From: Panicum virgatum
Taxonomy: Eukaryota; Streptophyta; Magnoliopsida; Poales; Poaceae
Length of the DNA stretch: 64,000 nucleotides
Reading direction: 5' to 3'
NCBI RefSeq assembly: GCF_016808335.1
Contig: NC_053148.1
Coordinates: 50,608,930-50,672,929 of the forward strand
Numbering within the stretch: the stretch's first letter is position 1; the number at the start of each line of letters is the position of its first letter. The notes under the pieces are model-generated. The model saw nothing but the letters and a program-made list of their open reading frames with translations. It ran no database searches and had not been told where the DNA came from. Of this stretch, positions 31,920-42,816 are shown one piece after another. The translations under genes and the position numbers were made by a program.

Positions 31920-32381
31920 GCTGCCGGTCTCCAGGAATTTCTTTTGTTTATTTGCTGCAAGGAGAGTTGGTTAGAGTGGACCAGCAAAAAACAATATTTA
32001 TGTAAATAATGTTTTAATTTTATTTGATGTTAAGTTATGCCCACAGTCCGAGTTCTTTTTTGAATTTGCCGAGTAAGTGGAAAGCGGTCTCTGAGCCTTT
32101 TTGATAGCGTTTGAGAGCGGATCATCAATGTGCGCGGTTAGTTAGGGTGACACAGAGTGTTTCCTAGACGTACACGGCTGTGTTCAGTAAAAGTGAACTG
32201 GGTTGTTCCTGTCCGACTGGTCGGACTCCGAGTGGGGGCTGGCTGGGTGGCCGAGACGCAGCCCCCGAGCGTGTTGAAAACAACTCGGTGAAGAACGAAA
32301 ATAAGTAGAATGCGACATGTAAAATGCAACAAACTTTATTGAATGGGTAGATGGGTACATAGCTTTGCATTTTCTACGCTT
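31920..32381. other. Convergent spacer between antisense gene and E pol
   Basis: AT-rich start followed by one more PPT-like CAGCCCCCGAGCG at about 32259; no coding frame of note. Confidence 0.6.
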
Positions 32382-34329
32382 CTACGGATAGAAGCGGCGC
32401 AGGTGCTCGATATTCCATGGGTTGCCCACGTTTGTACTGTCTGGCCTCTGTAGGTGGTAGGTTCCGGGAACCACTATCCCACTGACTACAAAGGGGCCTT
32501 CCCATGGGGAAGACAACTTGTGAGCACCGGTGGTCGACTGGATTCATCGCAAAACCAGGTCGCCGAGGTTGAAGTCGCGCTCGTGGACGTTGCGATCATG
32601 ATAGCGCCGGAGCTGCTGCTCATATCTCGCATGCTGAGTGGAGACCGTCAGGCGGTGCTCCTCTACCGAGTCGATGTCGGTGCATCGAGTCACTTTGGCT
32701 TCGTTTTCGTCGTAGTTCTGGATGCACGGAGCACCAAAAGCTATGTCCGATGGCAAGACTGCTTCAGAACCGTACACCATGAAGAATGGCGAATAACCGG
32801 TGGCCCGGCTTCTCTGTGTGTGGAGTCCCCCAAACTACTCTGGGTAGTTCTTGGAGCCATTTTGCACCATACTTTTCGATCAGATCGAAAATTCTGGCTT
32901 TAAGCCCCTGGAGGATCAAGCTATTGGCCCTTTCAACTTGGCCATTGCACTTGGGGTGCACCACGGAGGCATAGTAGATGTCGATGCAGCTTTCTTGGCA
33001 GTAATCCCAGAACTCGGAGCCCGTGAATGAAGTACCCAGATCCGTGATGATTCGGTTAGGCACCCCGAATCGATGTGATATCTCCTCGATGAACTCGACT
33101 GCCTTGGCTGCTGTAGTGGTTGTCACTGGCTTAACTTCGATCCATTTCGAGAACTTGTCAATCGCCACGAATATAAGATTGTATCCGCTGACGGCCATCT
33201 TTAGGGGTCCCACCGAGTCGAGTCCCCAGCAAGCGAATGGCCAGGAAGGTGGTATAGTCCGTAAGGCCTGAGCCGGGTAGTGCTGCTGCTTGGAGAAGAA
33301 CTGGCACCCGGGACATCGCCTGACGATGTTTCGGGCGTCGGCCAGGGCCGTGGGCCAGTAGAAGCCTGATCGAAAGGCTTTCCCCACGAGGGTGGAGGCG
33401 CCCGCATGGTTGCTGCAGATACCTGAACGGATATCGCTAAGGATTCGGACTCCTTCATCCTGTGTAACGCATTTGCACAGGGTTCCTGAGGAAGCCGAGT
33501 GCTTGAACAACTCGGTTCCTATAACGACATAGTTGCTTGACCGGCGATCAAGTTTCTCGTGCTCCTTTCCCTTTGGATAGCTTTTGTTGTTCTTGATGAA
33601 GTCGATGATTGGGGAGCGCCAGTCGGTGTCGAGGGTTAGGACCTGCTGCCCTATGGCCGGGACCAAGTCAGGCTTTGTAGGAGGCTCCTCTTCCATCTTG
33701 ACCGTAGGGCTGTTGAGTGCTTGAATGAACACACCGGGTGGTACGATGGACCACTTGGATCCGAGCTTGGATAGAACATCTGCCGCCACGTTGTCGTCCC
33801 TGGGGACGTGGTGGAACTCCAAACCGTAAAACTTGGCTTCGAGCTTCCTGATCTCCCTGCAGTAGGCATCCATCTTCTCCTTGGTGCACTCCCAGTCCTT
33901 GTTGACTTGCTGTACAACGACTTTGGAGTCGCCATAAGCCAACAGACGCTTGATGTCGAGCATGACAGTGATCCGGAGACCGTGGATGAGAGATTTGTAC
34001 TCAGCAGCGTTGTTGGTAGCCTTGAAAAGTAACTGGAGGACGTATTTGAGTTGTTCACCTTTCGGGGAGATGAAGAGGACACCAGTGCCGGCTCCATCGC
34101 GGTTGAGGGCACCGTCAAAGTACATGATCCAGTGCTCGGATCTGGTGTCGGGTGGAGGATCTTGGATCTCGGTCCACTTAGCAACGAAGTCGGCCAACGC
34201 CTGAGACTTGATGGTGGATCGCGGCGTAAACTCGGCCGCGAATGCGCCGAGTTCTACTGACCATTTGACGACTCGGCCATTGGCATCCTTGTTGTGCAGG
34301 ATGTCACCGAGTGGATAGGAAGAGGCCAC
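32382..34329 (-). pseudogene. Element E RNase H and integrase
   Basis: The main frame (32764-34329) has RNase H with IMYFDGALNRDGAG, NNAAEYKSLIHGL, LAYGDSKVVVQQVN and PRDDNVAADVLSKL, carrying the D-E-D-D catalytic set. Integrase has a zinc finger with NHAGAS and CPGCQFF, and a DDE core (CWGLDSVGPL, IITDLGTSFTG, NGQVERANS). A frameshift near 32775 moves the C-terminus to 32544-32780 (MVYGSEAVLPSDIAFGAP), and a further segment with WEGPFVVSG and NIEHLRRFYP ends at 32382. The protein would process cDNA ends and insert them. In copy 1 of the duplicated region only the RNase H start survives. Confidence 0.88.
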
Positions 34330-34344
34330 CTTGATCTTGTGGGC

Positions 34345-35411
34345 TTAGAAGTAGTACCGAAGCTTTCTTGACGTGATGAGGATGGCGTACAGCAACTTCT
34401 GCACTTGAGGGTAGCGTGCCTTGGACTCACCGAGTACTTCACTGATGAAGTAGACGGGTCGTTGCACCTTGTAGATGTGACCCGGCTTGTCACGCTCGAC
34501 GACCAGGACGGTGCTCACCACGTTGGTAGTGGCGGCGATGTACAGGAGGACTTCCCCGTCTTTCGGTGCTGTTGGAGGGTGGTGAGCTGAGGAAGTCCTT
34601 GAGCTCCTGGAATGCTTTGGAAGCATCATCGTTCCACTCGAACTTGTCGGACTTCCGGAGAAATTTGAAGAAGGGTAGGCCTCAATCACCGAGTCGGCTT
34701 ATGAACCTACTCAAGGCAGCCATGCACCCTGTGAGCTTCATTAGGTCCTTTTTGCTCCTGGGAGGCTTCATGAACCTGATGGCGTTGACCTTGGTGGGAT
34801 TAGCTTCGATGCCCCGGCTACTGACTATGAAGCCGAGTAGTTTTCCGGACGGGACACCAAACACACACTTGGTCGGGTTGAGCTTCCATTTGAATTTCCT
34901 GAGATTTTCAAATGTCTCGGAGAGGTCCGTAATGAACTGATCATTATGTTTTTTTCTTAACGACGATGTCATCGACATAGGCCTCGGCGTTGCACACGAT
35001 CTGCCCCTGGAGGCATCTCTGAATGGCCTTCTGGTATGTGGCACCGGCATTCTTGAGGCCGAACGTCATGGTGTTGTAGAAGTAGGCCTCGAAGGGGGTG
35101 ATGAAGGACGTCTTCTTTTGATCCGACTCCTTGAGGGCTATCTGGTGGTACCCTGAGTAGCAGTCGAGAAAAGAAAGGAGAACGCACCCGGCCGTCGAGT
35201 CGACGACCTGGTCGATGCGTGGCAGAGGAAAGGGGTCCTTGGGGTAGTGTTTGTTGAGGTTGGTATAGTCAACACACATTCTCCATTCACCATTTTTCTT
35301 TTTTATAAGGACTGGGTTTACCAGCCAATCTGGGTGTGCGACTTCTCTGATGAAACCGACGGCGAGGAGCCGGGTTACTTCTACCCTAATAGCCTCCTTT
35401 CGATCCTGCAC
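34345..35411 (-). pseudogene. Element E reverse transcriptase, 3'-proximal copy
   Basis: Three frames: GFIREVAHPDWLVNPVLIKK, EWRMCVDYTNLNKHYPKDPF, LDCYSGYHQIALKE, MTFGLKNAGATYQ and AYVDDIVVKKK (both Asp present). Then, after a shift in a run of seven A, KKHNDQFITDLSETFENLRK and TKCVFGVPSGKLLGFIVS; then, after TGA, the connection region. The shift and the stop are shared with the other copy. Confidence 0.85.
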
Positions 35412-35605
35412 GAAGCGGCGGAGTCGTTGCTTGACGGGTTTTGCCTTCTTGTCCAGATTTAAGGAGTGCTCAGCCAGACCCTTGGGACTCTGGGCATGTC
35501 ATTGGCTTCCATGCGACGATGTCCCAATTCATCCGGAGGAAGGAGGTGAGCGCGCCTTCCTACGCCGAGTCGAGGCTGGCCCCGATCACGGCGGTCTTGT
35601 GCGGT

Positions 35606-36154
35606 TCATCGTCCCGGAGGACAATGGTCTTGGTCGCCACGGCCGGTGCAAGCTGCGACTCGAAAGTCGACTCCTCGGCGGGGATCTGCTGTTGATCCGC
35701 CGGGAGGTTCTTTGCTGCCTGGGCAACAAGAACCGAGTTCCGAGATTGTTCCAGGGTGTCGGAGAGTATGCAGATCTCCGTAGATCGAGAGGACCCTCTT
35801 TGGAGCTGGCATCTTCAGGAGAAGATACGTGTGGTTGGAGATCGCCATGAACTTGGCAAGGGAGGGTCTTCCCAGGATGGCGTGGTAGGAGGTCTCGAAC
35901 TCGGCGACCTCGAAGTTGACGTACTCGGTGCAATAGTTGTCGTAGGTGCCAAAGGTGACCGGCAGAGTGGCCCGGCCGACCTGAGTCCACCTAGCTCCGG
36001 GGATGATGCTGTAGAAGGCCTGATCGGATGGAACCAGGGAGGTCATGTCGTTGCCCATGCTCTCCAACGTGCTGGTGAAGATGATGTCGAGGGCGCTGCC
36101 ACCGTCGACGAGTACTTTGGCAAGGCGGACCTGGCTCACCACCGGGCTAACCAC
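35606..36154 (-). pseudogene. Element E protease, 3'-proximal copy
   Basis: Contains RLAKVLVDGGSALDIIF (DGG in place of DTG, as common in Tat elements), then FEVAEFETSYHAILGRPSLA (ILGRP motif). A TAG just upstream (about 36163) separates it from gag. Confidence 0.8.
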
Positions 36155-36379
36155 CAGGGGCTAGGCACCCGGCCTGGTCAAGTGAACCCAGTGGCCGTGG
36201 CGGTCGAAGGTGATTGGCGTCTCCGACCACCGCAGGAGTTCAACCAGGTGTTTGAACACCAGGTTGACTTCGCGATCATCTAGCTTGAGCTTGCACCGGC
36301 ATGATGGCTTGCTGGGGCCGCCATATATGAAGTTGACGGCCCTGTCTTCTTCCTGGAAGTTCTCTGGGGAATCCTCCCT

Positions 36380-37297
36380 CTACTCGTCGTCATCTCGCCT
36401 GGGCGAGTTGTACCTCCGTGGGTGTGCCCGGGTGGTTCTAGAACTACCCGGCCTGTCGCGGTCGTCGCGGCGGGGTCGCTTGGGGTCGTCGTCTTTGATG
36501 ACGCCGTTGGAGAGTGCTCGGCACTCCCGGGCGATGTGGTTTGTGTCCTTGTGCCAAGGACACTTGCCATCCAGGAGCCGATCCAGGTCCGATTGGTTAA
36601 GGGTGTAGCGGAACTGGGACCTTTCGGCAACGGCGATGGTGTTCTCGGGGCCACGCTTGCGGTCCCGGTTCTTGGACGACTCAGCGCGGTCGTGCTTCTT
36701 CCCATGACGAGGTGGGGACCGCTTAGATCCGAGCTTGGATAGAACATCTGCCGCCACGTTGTCGTCCCAGGGGACGTGGTGGAACTCCAAACCGTAAAAC
36801 TTGGCTTCGAGCTTCCTGATCTCCCTGCAGTAGGCATCCATCTTCTCCTTGGTGCACTCCCAGTCCTTGTTGACTTGCTGTACAACGACTTTGGAGTCGC
36901 CATAAGCCAACAGACGCTTGATGTCGAGCATGACAGTGATCCGGAGACCGTGGATGAGAGATTTGTACTCAGCAGCGTTGTTGGTAGCCTTGAAAAGTAA
37001 CTGGAGGACGTATTTTAGTTGTTCACCTTTCGGGGAGATGAAGAGGACACCAGCGCCGGCTCCATCGCGGTTGAGGGCGCCGTCGAAGTACATGATCCAG
37101 TGCTCGGATCTGGTGTCGGGTGGAGGATCTTGGATCTCGGTCCACTTAGCAACAAAGTCGGCCAACGCCTGAGACTTGATGGTGGATCGTGGCGTAAACT
37201 CGGCCGCGAATGCGCCGAGTTCTACTGACCATTTAACGACTCGGCCATTGGCATCCTTGTTGTGCAGGATGTCGCCGAGTGGATAGGAAGAGGCCAC
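36380..37297 (-). pseudogene. Chimeric frame: RNase H start fused to Gag zinc finger
   Basis: The 305-codon frame begins as RNase H (MASSYPLGDILHNKDANG ... DVLSKLGSK) and switches at about 36720 to the Gag tail (RSPPRHGKKHDRAESSKN, CPWHKDTNHIAREC zinc finger). It is produced by the tandem duplication junction, and the frame stays open through it. Confidence 0.85.
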
Positions 37298-37651
37298 CTT
37301 GATCTTGTGGGCTTAGAAGTAGTGCCGAAGCTTTCTTGACGTGATGAGGATGGCGTACAGCAGCTTCTGCACTTGAGGGTAGCGTGCCTTGGACTCACCG
37401 AGTACTTCACTGATGAAGTAGACGGGTCGTTGCACCTTGTAGATGTGACCCGGCTTGTCACGCTCGACGACCAGGACGGTGCTCACCACGTTGGTAGTGG
37501 CGGCGATGTACAGGAGGACTTCCCCGTCTTTCGGTGCTGTCAGAATGGGTGGTGAGGTGAGGAAGTCCTTGAGCTCCTGGAATGCTTTGGAAGCATCGTC
37601 GTTCCACTCGAACTTGTCGGACTTCCGGAGAAATTTGAAGAAGGGTAGGCC

Positions 37652-38381
37652 TCAGTCACCGAGTCGGCTTAGGAACCTACTCAAGGCAGCCATGCACCCT
37701 GTGAGCTTCATTAGGTCCTTTTTGCTCCTGGGAGGCTTCATGAACCTGATGGCGTTTACCTTGGTGGGATTAGCTTCGATGCCCCGTCTACTGACTATGA
37801 AGCCGAGTAGTTTTCCGGATGGGACACCAAACACACACTTGGTCGGGTTGAGCTTCCATTTGAATTTCCTGAGATTTTCAAATGTCTCGGAGAGGTCCGT
37901 AATGAACTGATCATTATGTTTTTTTCTTAACGACGACGTCATCGACATAGGCCTCGATGTTGCACCCGATCTGCCCCTGGAGGCATCTCTGAATGGCCTT
38001 CTGGTATGTGGCACCGGCATTCTTGAGGCCGAACGTCATGGTGTTGTAGAAGTAGGCCTCGAAGGGGGTGATGAAGGACGTCTTCTCTTGATCCGACTCC
38101 TTGAGGGCTATCTGGTGGTACCCTGAGTAGCAGTCGAGAAAAGAAAGGAGAACGCACCCGGCCGTCGAGTCGACGACCTGGTCGATGCGTGGCAGAGGAA
38201 AGGGGTCCTTAGGGCAGTGTTTGTTGAGGCTGGTATAGTCAACACACATTCTCCATTCAACATTTTTCTTTTTTATAAGGACTGGGTTTACCAGCCAATC
38301 TGGGTGTGCAACTTCTCTGATGAAACTGACGGCGAGGAGCCGGGTTACTTCTACCCTAATAGCCTCCTTTCGATCCTGCAC
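37652..38381 (-). pseudogene. Element E reverse transcriptase, 5'-proximal copy
   Basis: Same motifs as the 3'-proximal copy (CVDYTSLNKHCPKDPFPLPR, LDCYSGYHQIALKESDQ, AYVDDVVVKKK), the same seven-A frameshift, and the same stop after SRLGD. Confidence 0.85.
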
Positions 38382-38712
38382 GAAGCGGCGGAGTCGTTGC
38401 TTGACGGGTTTTGCCTTCTTGTCCAGATTTAAGGAGTGCTCAGCCTCCTACCTTGGGACTCCGGGCATGTCAGTTGGTTTCCATGCGAATATGTCCCAAT
38501 TCATCCGGAGGAAGGACCTGAGCGCGCCTTCCTACGCCGAGTCGAGGCTGGCCCCGATCACGGCGGTCTTGTGCGGTTCATCGTCCCGGAAGACGATGGT
38601 CTTGGTCGCCACGGCCGGTGCGAGCTGCGACTCGAAAGTCGACTAATTGGCGGGGATCTGCTGTTGATCCACCGGGAGGTTCTTTGCTGCCTGGGCAACA
38701 AGAACCGAGTTC

Positions 38713-39126
38713 CTAGATTGTTCCAAGGTGTCGGAGAGTATGCAGATCTCCGTAGATCGAGAGGACCCTCTTTGGAGCTGGCATCTTCAGGAGAAGATAC
38801 GTGTGGTTGGAGATCGCCATGAACTTGGCAAGGGAGGGTCTTCCCAGGATGGCGTGGTAGGAGGTCTCGAACTCGGCAACCTCGAAGTTGACATACTCGG
38901 TGCAGTAGTTGTCGCAGGTGCCAAAGGTGACCGGCAGAGTGGCCCGGCTGACCGGAGTCGACCTGGCTCCAGGGATGATGCCGTAGAAGGCCTGATCGGA
39001 TGGGACCAGGGAGGTCATGTCGTAGCCCATGCTCTCCAACATGCTGGTGAAGATGATGTCGAGGGCGCTGCCACCGTCGACGAGTACTTTGGCAAGGCGG
39101 ACCTGGCTTACCACCAGGCTAACCAC
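38713..39126 (-). pseudogene. Element E protease, 5'-proximal copy
   Basis: VLVDGGSALDIIF and SYHAILGRPSLA are present; a TAG precedes it as in the other copy. Confidence 0.8.
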
Positions 39127-39351
39127 CAGGGGCTAGGCACCCGGCCTGGGCAAGTGAACCCAGTGGTCGTGGCGGTCGAAGGTGATTGGCGTCTCCGACC
39201 ACCGCAGGAGTTCAACCAGGTGTTTGAACACCAGGTTGACTTCGCGATCATCTAGCTTGAGCTTGCACCGGCATGATGGCTTGCTGGGGCCGCCATATAT
39301 GAAGTTGATGGCCCTGTCTTCTTCCTGGAAGTTCTCTGGGGAATCCTCCCT

Positions 39352-40902
39352 CTACTCGTCGTCATCTCGCCTGGGCGAGTTGTGCCTCCATGGGTGTGCT
39401 CGGGTGGTTCTGGAACTACCCGGCCTGTCGCGGTCGTCGCGGCGGGGTCGCTTGGGGTCGTCGTCTTTGATGACGCCGTTGGAGAGTGCTTGGCACTCCC
39501 GGGCGATGTGGTTTGTGTCCTTGTGCCAAGGACACTTGCCATCCAGGAGCCGATCTAGGTCCGCTTGGTTGAGGGTGTAGCGGAACTGGGACCTTTCAGC
39601 AACGGCGATGGTGTTCTCGGGGCCACGCTTGCGGTCCCGGTTCTTGGATGACTCGGCGCGATCATGCTTCTTCCCATGACGAGGTGGGCGATCGTCACAT
39701 CGGCGTTCCGAGTGATTGTCCCACTGAGGGGGACGCTCAGAAGAGTCGTTCTGGGTCTTGTGCCGGCGGTGAGCTCGCTCGGCATCTTCCATGTCGGCGT
39801 GCTCATTGACGACCAACTTCATGTTGCCCACGGTCTTGGGATTGCTCTCGAACATCTTCCTCCATAGTTCGATGTTATGGAGGCCTTCGTTGAAGTGGTA
39901 GATAACGTCCCTGTCATCAGCTTCCGTAACAGTATTACGGTTAGCAAAGTACCTCTTGATGTAGTCACGGAGGGACTCACCCGGTTTCTGTTTGACACTG
40001 GCCAGATCCCATCTGGTTTTGGGACCCGGGCAGAATGCCTGGTAGTACTGGACGAAGGCGTTGCAGAGCTCCTGCCAGCTGTTGATGGAGCCGGCAGGGA
40101 GCGCTTCGAGCCATTTGAGGGTGTGGCGACCCATCATGATCGGGAAGTAGGCAGCCATGATGTCGTTGTCGCCGCGAGCAGCTCGGACGGCGATGGAGTA
40201 GGTGCGCAGCCACGTCTTGGGGTCTGACTCGCTGTCGTACTTCTCGATCCCGGTAAGCTTGAAGGTGTCGGGCCACTGGATGGCCCGGAGCCGACTGGAG
40301 AAGGCGGAGAAGCCATCGAGGTCGTTGCCGGGGTCATCGTCGTGGACGGTTGTCGCCCCGGGGCCGTGATTCTGGTGGTCGGCGTCAGGGACGCCATGGT
40401 CCTCGTCGTACTGGCGACGTCGCTCGTGCTCGGCGGCGTCACGTTGGCGGTGATGGTTGTTGATCTGCTGACGCAGGTCTTGTTGGTTGAGCAGGAGACA
40501 GAGGTCGTTCTGGTTGACCTCTCCGTCGTCGCCGTGGGGTCGTGTCGAGTGGTGGCTCGACTGGGCGCGGTAGGCCGAGTTGTCCTCACGCAGCTGCTGG
40601 GCTTGCGTGGTAGCCACATGCAGACAGGCACCAGCCTTGACGATCTCGGGGGTCCCCTGGGGGCCCTCGAGCACCTGGAACACCGCGGCGAGGTTGGCCG
40701 ACGGCGTGGCGAAGACGTCTTTGCCGTTGTAGTCGAGGATGAATTCGGCCTTGAGGTTACGGGCCCGGATCGGTGAACGCCGGTTCCTGGGGTTGCGACG
40801 GTCGGCGTTCTCTAGGTCGCGGTTGGCCCGATCAATGGCCTCATTGTTGCGCCTCATGTCGGCGCAGACCTCATTGTGGCTCCTCGTCGGTCTCGTTCTC
40901 AC
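39352..40902 (-). CDS. gag: Element E Gag
   Basis: A 516-residue frame starting MRTRPTRSHNEVCADMRRNN. The capsid region has IQWPDTFKLTGIEKYDSESD, TLKWLEALPAGSINSWQEL and VKQKPGESLRDYIKRYF; the zinc finger is CPWHKDTNHIAREC at about residue 465 (CX2HX4HX4C). His- and Asp-rich low-complexity DNA codes residues about 100-190. TAG at 39349 ends it, and the same TAG occurs in the duplicated tail at about 36377. Confidence 0.85.
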   Translation of the reverse strand: MRTRPTRSHNEVCADMRRNNEAIDRANRDLENADRRNPRNRRSPIRARNLKAEFILDYNGKDVFATPSANLAAVFQVLEGPQGTPEIVKAGACLHVATTQAQQLREDNSAYRAQSSHHSTRPHGDDGEVNQNDLCLLLNQQDLRQQINNHHRQRDAAEHERRRQYDEDHGVPDADHQNHGPGATTVHDDDPGNDLDGFSAFSSRLRAIQWPDTFKLTGIEKYDSESDPKTWLRTYSIAVRAARGDNDIMAAYFPIMMGRHTLKWLEALPAGSINSWQELCNAFVQYYQAFCPGPKTRWDLASVKQKPGESLRDYIKRYFANRNTVTEADDRDVIYHFNEGLHNIELWRKMFESNPKTVGNMKLVVNEHADMEDAERAHRRHKTQNDSSERPPQWDNHSERRCDDRPPRHGKKHDRAESSKNRDRKRGPENTIAVAERSQFRYTLNQADLDRLLDGKCPWHKDTNHIARECQALSNGVIKDDDPKRPRRDDRDRPGSSRTTRAHPWRHNSPRRDDDE

Positions 40903-41186
40903 GAGTGTCGGAGTCGTCGAAGACGATGAAGATTTGGCGATGTTCCGTCACCGAAGAGCGGTTGGGTGGGAGGGTGAACGAGGCGTGTTGGAAACCAAGT
41001 TCCCCTCCCGAAGCCGGGTCAGAACGGATCTGACCTAAGGTAGCCGGGTCAGAGAGTCGCACTCGGATCTAATCCGAGTACGTGGTAGCAGCGTTGCGGA
41101 GTCCCAAGGGGACCCGATCCGGGTCGTTGCGGTGTCGGAGCGAGTCCTCGCCGAGCCTGATGCACTCGGCAAATGTTTCTGCTGAC
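40903..41186 (-). other. Element E leader, gag-proximal part
   Basis: Contains the continuation of the second leader repeat (about 41110-41186) and short CCGGGTCAGA repeats near 41025-41050. Confidence 0.5.
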
Positions 41187-41575
41187 TCAATCTATCTGAG
41201 AGATAAGATCGCCAGCGGGTGTAGCGGGACGACGGGTCGTCCTGGAGGGAGTAACCATCACGCAGTCCGCCTCGGGTTCGGGAACCCGAGATGTGACAGA
41301 TCTCGGAGTGACTAGATCGGATATGGTCCTAGTAGAAGCACTGCTGAGTTCATGGAGAACACGGTCAAGGTCGTCTCGGTGGTGAAGCGCGAGTTCGCCG
41401 AGTCGGATGCACTCAGCGATGGATCTACCGACGCGATCTATCTGGAAGATCAGATCGTCAGCAGATTGGATAGGGCGACGGGTCACCCTGGTTGGCATGG
41501 TTGCCACGTCGAAGTTCTTGGATTCGGGAATCCGAGAGGCGGCAGATTCTTGGGGAGTTAGATCGGATCTAACCC
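41110..41575 (-). repeat. Diverged direct repeat in E leader
   Basis: Units about 41110-41330 and 41360-41575 share phrases such as GATGCACTC, ATCTATCTG, CGACGGGTC, TTCGGGAA-CCGAGA and TAGATCGGAT in the same order. Confidence 0.75.
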
Positions 41576-41732
41576 CAGCGAAGACGCTGCCTCCGACGGT
41601 GGGAAAGCCAGAAGCGGGGTTCTTGGGAACCGTACCCTCCGGGAAGCTTCTGAAGGCGAAGGAGAAGCCAATTGTTGCCTCCATCTGGGCGGTGACGCTG
41701 GCGGAGAAGACAACGCTGGTGTTGGCTGTCAT
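41187..41732 (-). CDS. Candidate leader ORF of E, upstream of gag
   Basis: A frame of about 181 residues in element sense between PBS and gag. The ATG at 41732 gives MTANTSVVFSASVTAQMEAT. It includes two related segments: one with TRRPIQSADDLIFQIDRVGR and one with TRRPATPAGDLISQID, each preceded by a V-T-P/M-rich stretch. The second ends in TGA where the first has an Arg codon. The duplication is in frame, which favours past coding, but I recognise no family. Confidence 0.35.
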   Translation of the reverse strand: MTANTSVVFSASVTAQMEATIGFSFAFRSFPEGTVPKNPASGFPTVGGSVFAGVRSDLTPQESAASRIPESKNFDVATMPTRVTRRPIQSADDLIFQIDRVGRSIAECIRLGELALHHRDDLDRVLHELSSASTRTISDLVTPRSVTSRVPEPEADCVMVTPSRTTRRPATPAGDLISQID

Positions 41733-41758
41733 TGAACTCGACGTATGAGCCCTGAGTC

Positions 41759-41775
41759 CCCTACCTGGCACGCCA
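41759..41775 (-). other. Element E primer-binding site
   Basis: TGGCGTGCCAGGTAGGG on the minus strand, two bases inside the LTR end. It looks complementary to the 3' end of a plant tRNA-Arg, from memory of its acceptor/T-arm sequence. Confidence 0.7.
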
Positions 41776-41777
41776 AC

Positions 41778-42251
41778 TGTCGGATTGCTATTCCGGCCAG
41801 TCCACCAGGAGTGTACCCGGCGGTAGAGTTTCAGGATGGGGATCTCAGGACCAAGAGCTCGATGGTAACACGAAGACGCAGGGACTTAGACAGGTTCGGG
41901 CCGCAATGTGCGTAATACCCTACGTCCTGTGTTCGGGGTTGTATTGGGGTTTGTGGAATGCTGCGAAAAAGAAGAGTCTATGGGTCGGCCTCCGTCTCCT
42001 TTATATAGACTAGGAGTCGTAGGGGTACAAGGAATGATATACTCGGGTTGTTTTACAAGGAAGGAGGTCGGTTAAGATCCCTAAATATCCGGGCTTCTAG
42101 CTGGAGCCTCTCATCCTAATCCACTGGGGATCCCATCTGCGCACAACCGAGTCCTGCACGCCGAGTAGTCGTAGCCGAGTCACCGAGCAGGGTAGTCGTC
42201 CGGATTCGGGGACCCCACTCGGTAGGGAGGTACAAAGATCTACCTCCGTCA
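41778..42251 (-). repeat. Element E 5' LTR (474 bp)
   Basis: Partner of 24063-24540 with the same ends; several single-base differences and a 4-base gap near 41976. Confidence 0.93.
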
Positions 42252-42816
42252 GTACCCTATAGTTTTCCTTTCGAGCATTCATACCCGGACTCTCCGGAAA
42301 TCCAGAAACTCCGAACCTCAAGTCCGAAGTATCTGTACATATACCCGAAGTATCCAGGCCTCTCTGTTACTAACTGCTCTAAAAGTGTTTTAAGTTTCAG
42401 ATTAGCCTATTCACCATCCTCTAGACATCCTCATGTCCTCTCAAATTGCAACATGCATGCAGCTTTAGGACCTATTTGGGAGCACTCCACTCCCAAAATA
42501 GTCACTCCACGCCACCAACTCCACCCCACCAACTCCACTCCACTCCACCACTTGTGGTCCATTCTGTTTGGGTAATCTGTGGCTCCACTCCACCTTCTAA
42601 AGTTGGGCCTACTACGCTTGGGCCTGCTGCATCTAGCTCAGCCCAGTTTCTTCCGCTCCGCCAACCCAGCAAAGCATCTCGGCCCATCTAAACTCCCCTC
42701 ACTTCCATGCGGACCCCACTTGTCAGGTAATTCTTCTACCTTCATTCCACCTTCCCTCTTCCTCCTCTCGGGTGTACCCCTAGCCCCTGCAGGCAGTGGG
42801 AGTCCTGGTGGGTGGT
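42252..42816. other. Older DNA between E and F
   Basis: 565 bases. The first 170 carry CCGGA/TCCGAAGTAT-type short repeats. From 42476 comes TTTGGGAGCACTCCACTCCC and a run of ACTCC/CCACC phrases to about 42560, which resembles the end of a grass DNA transposon but without a second end in sight. Confidence 0.4.

Larger units (their letters stand above)
33755..39687 (-). repeat. 2.97-kb tandem duplication inside E
   Basis: Unit 1 about 33755-36717 and unit 2 about 36723-39687, offset 2968-2972. Each unit runs, in element sense, from the gag C-terminus through protease and reverse transcriptase to mid RNase H. At the junction GACGAGGTGGG (gag) is followed by a few extra bases and GATCCGAGCTTGG (RNase H). 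Divergence between units is low by eye. Confidence 0.92.
24063..42251 (-). mobile_element. Element E: Tat-like retrotransposon with antisense gene and internal duplication
   Basis: Minus-strand order: LTR (42251-41778), PBS, leader ORF, gag, protease, reverse transcriptase, RNase H fragment, second copy of gag-end/protease/reverse transcriptase, RNase H, integrase, antisense gene on the plus strand, PPT-like array, PPT, LTR (24540-24063). About 20 substitutions plus small gaps separate the two roughly 475-bp LTRs, so it is clearly older than C. Flanking 5-mers ACACC and GTACC match at three of five bases, so the TSD is not clean. It includes a 3.3-kb solo LTR insertion. Confidence 0.92.

Noticed and set aside
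24058..42256. Perfect TSD for element E
   Set aside because: ACACC and GTACC agree at only three of five positions, so I do not claim it.
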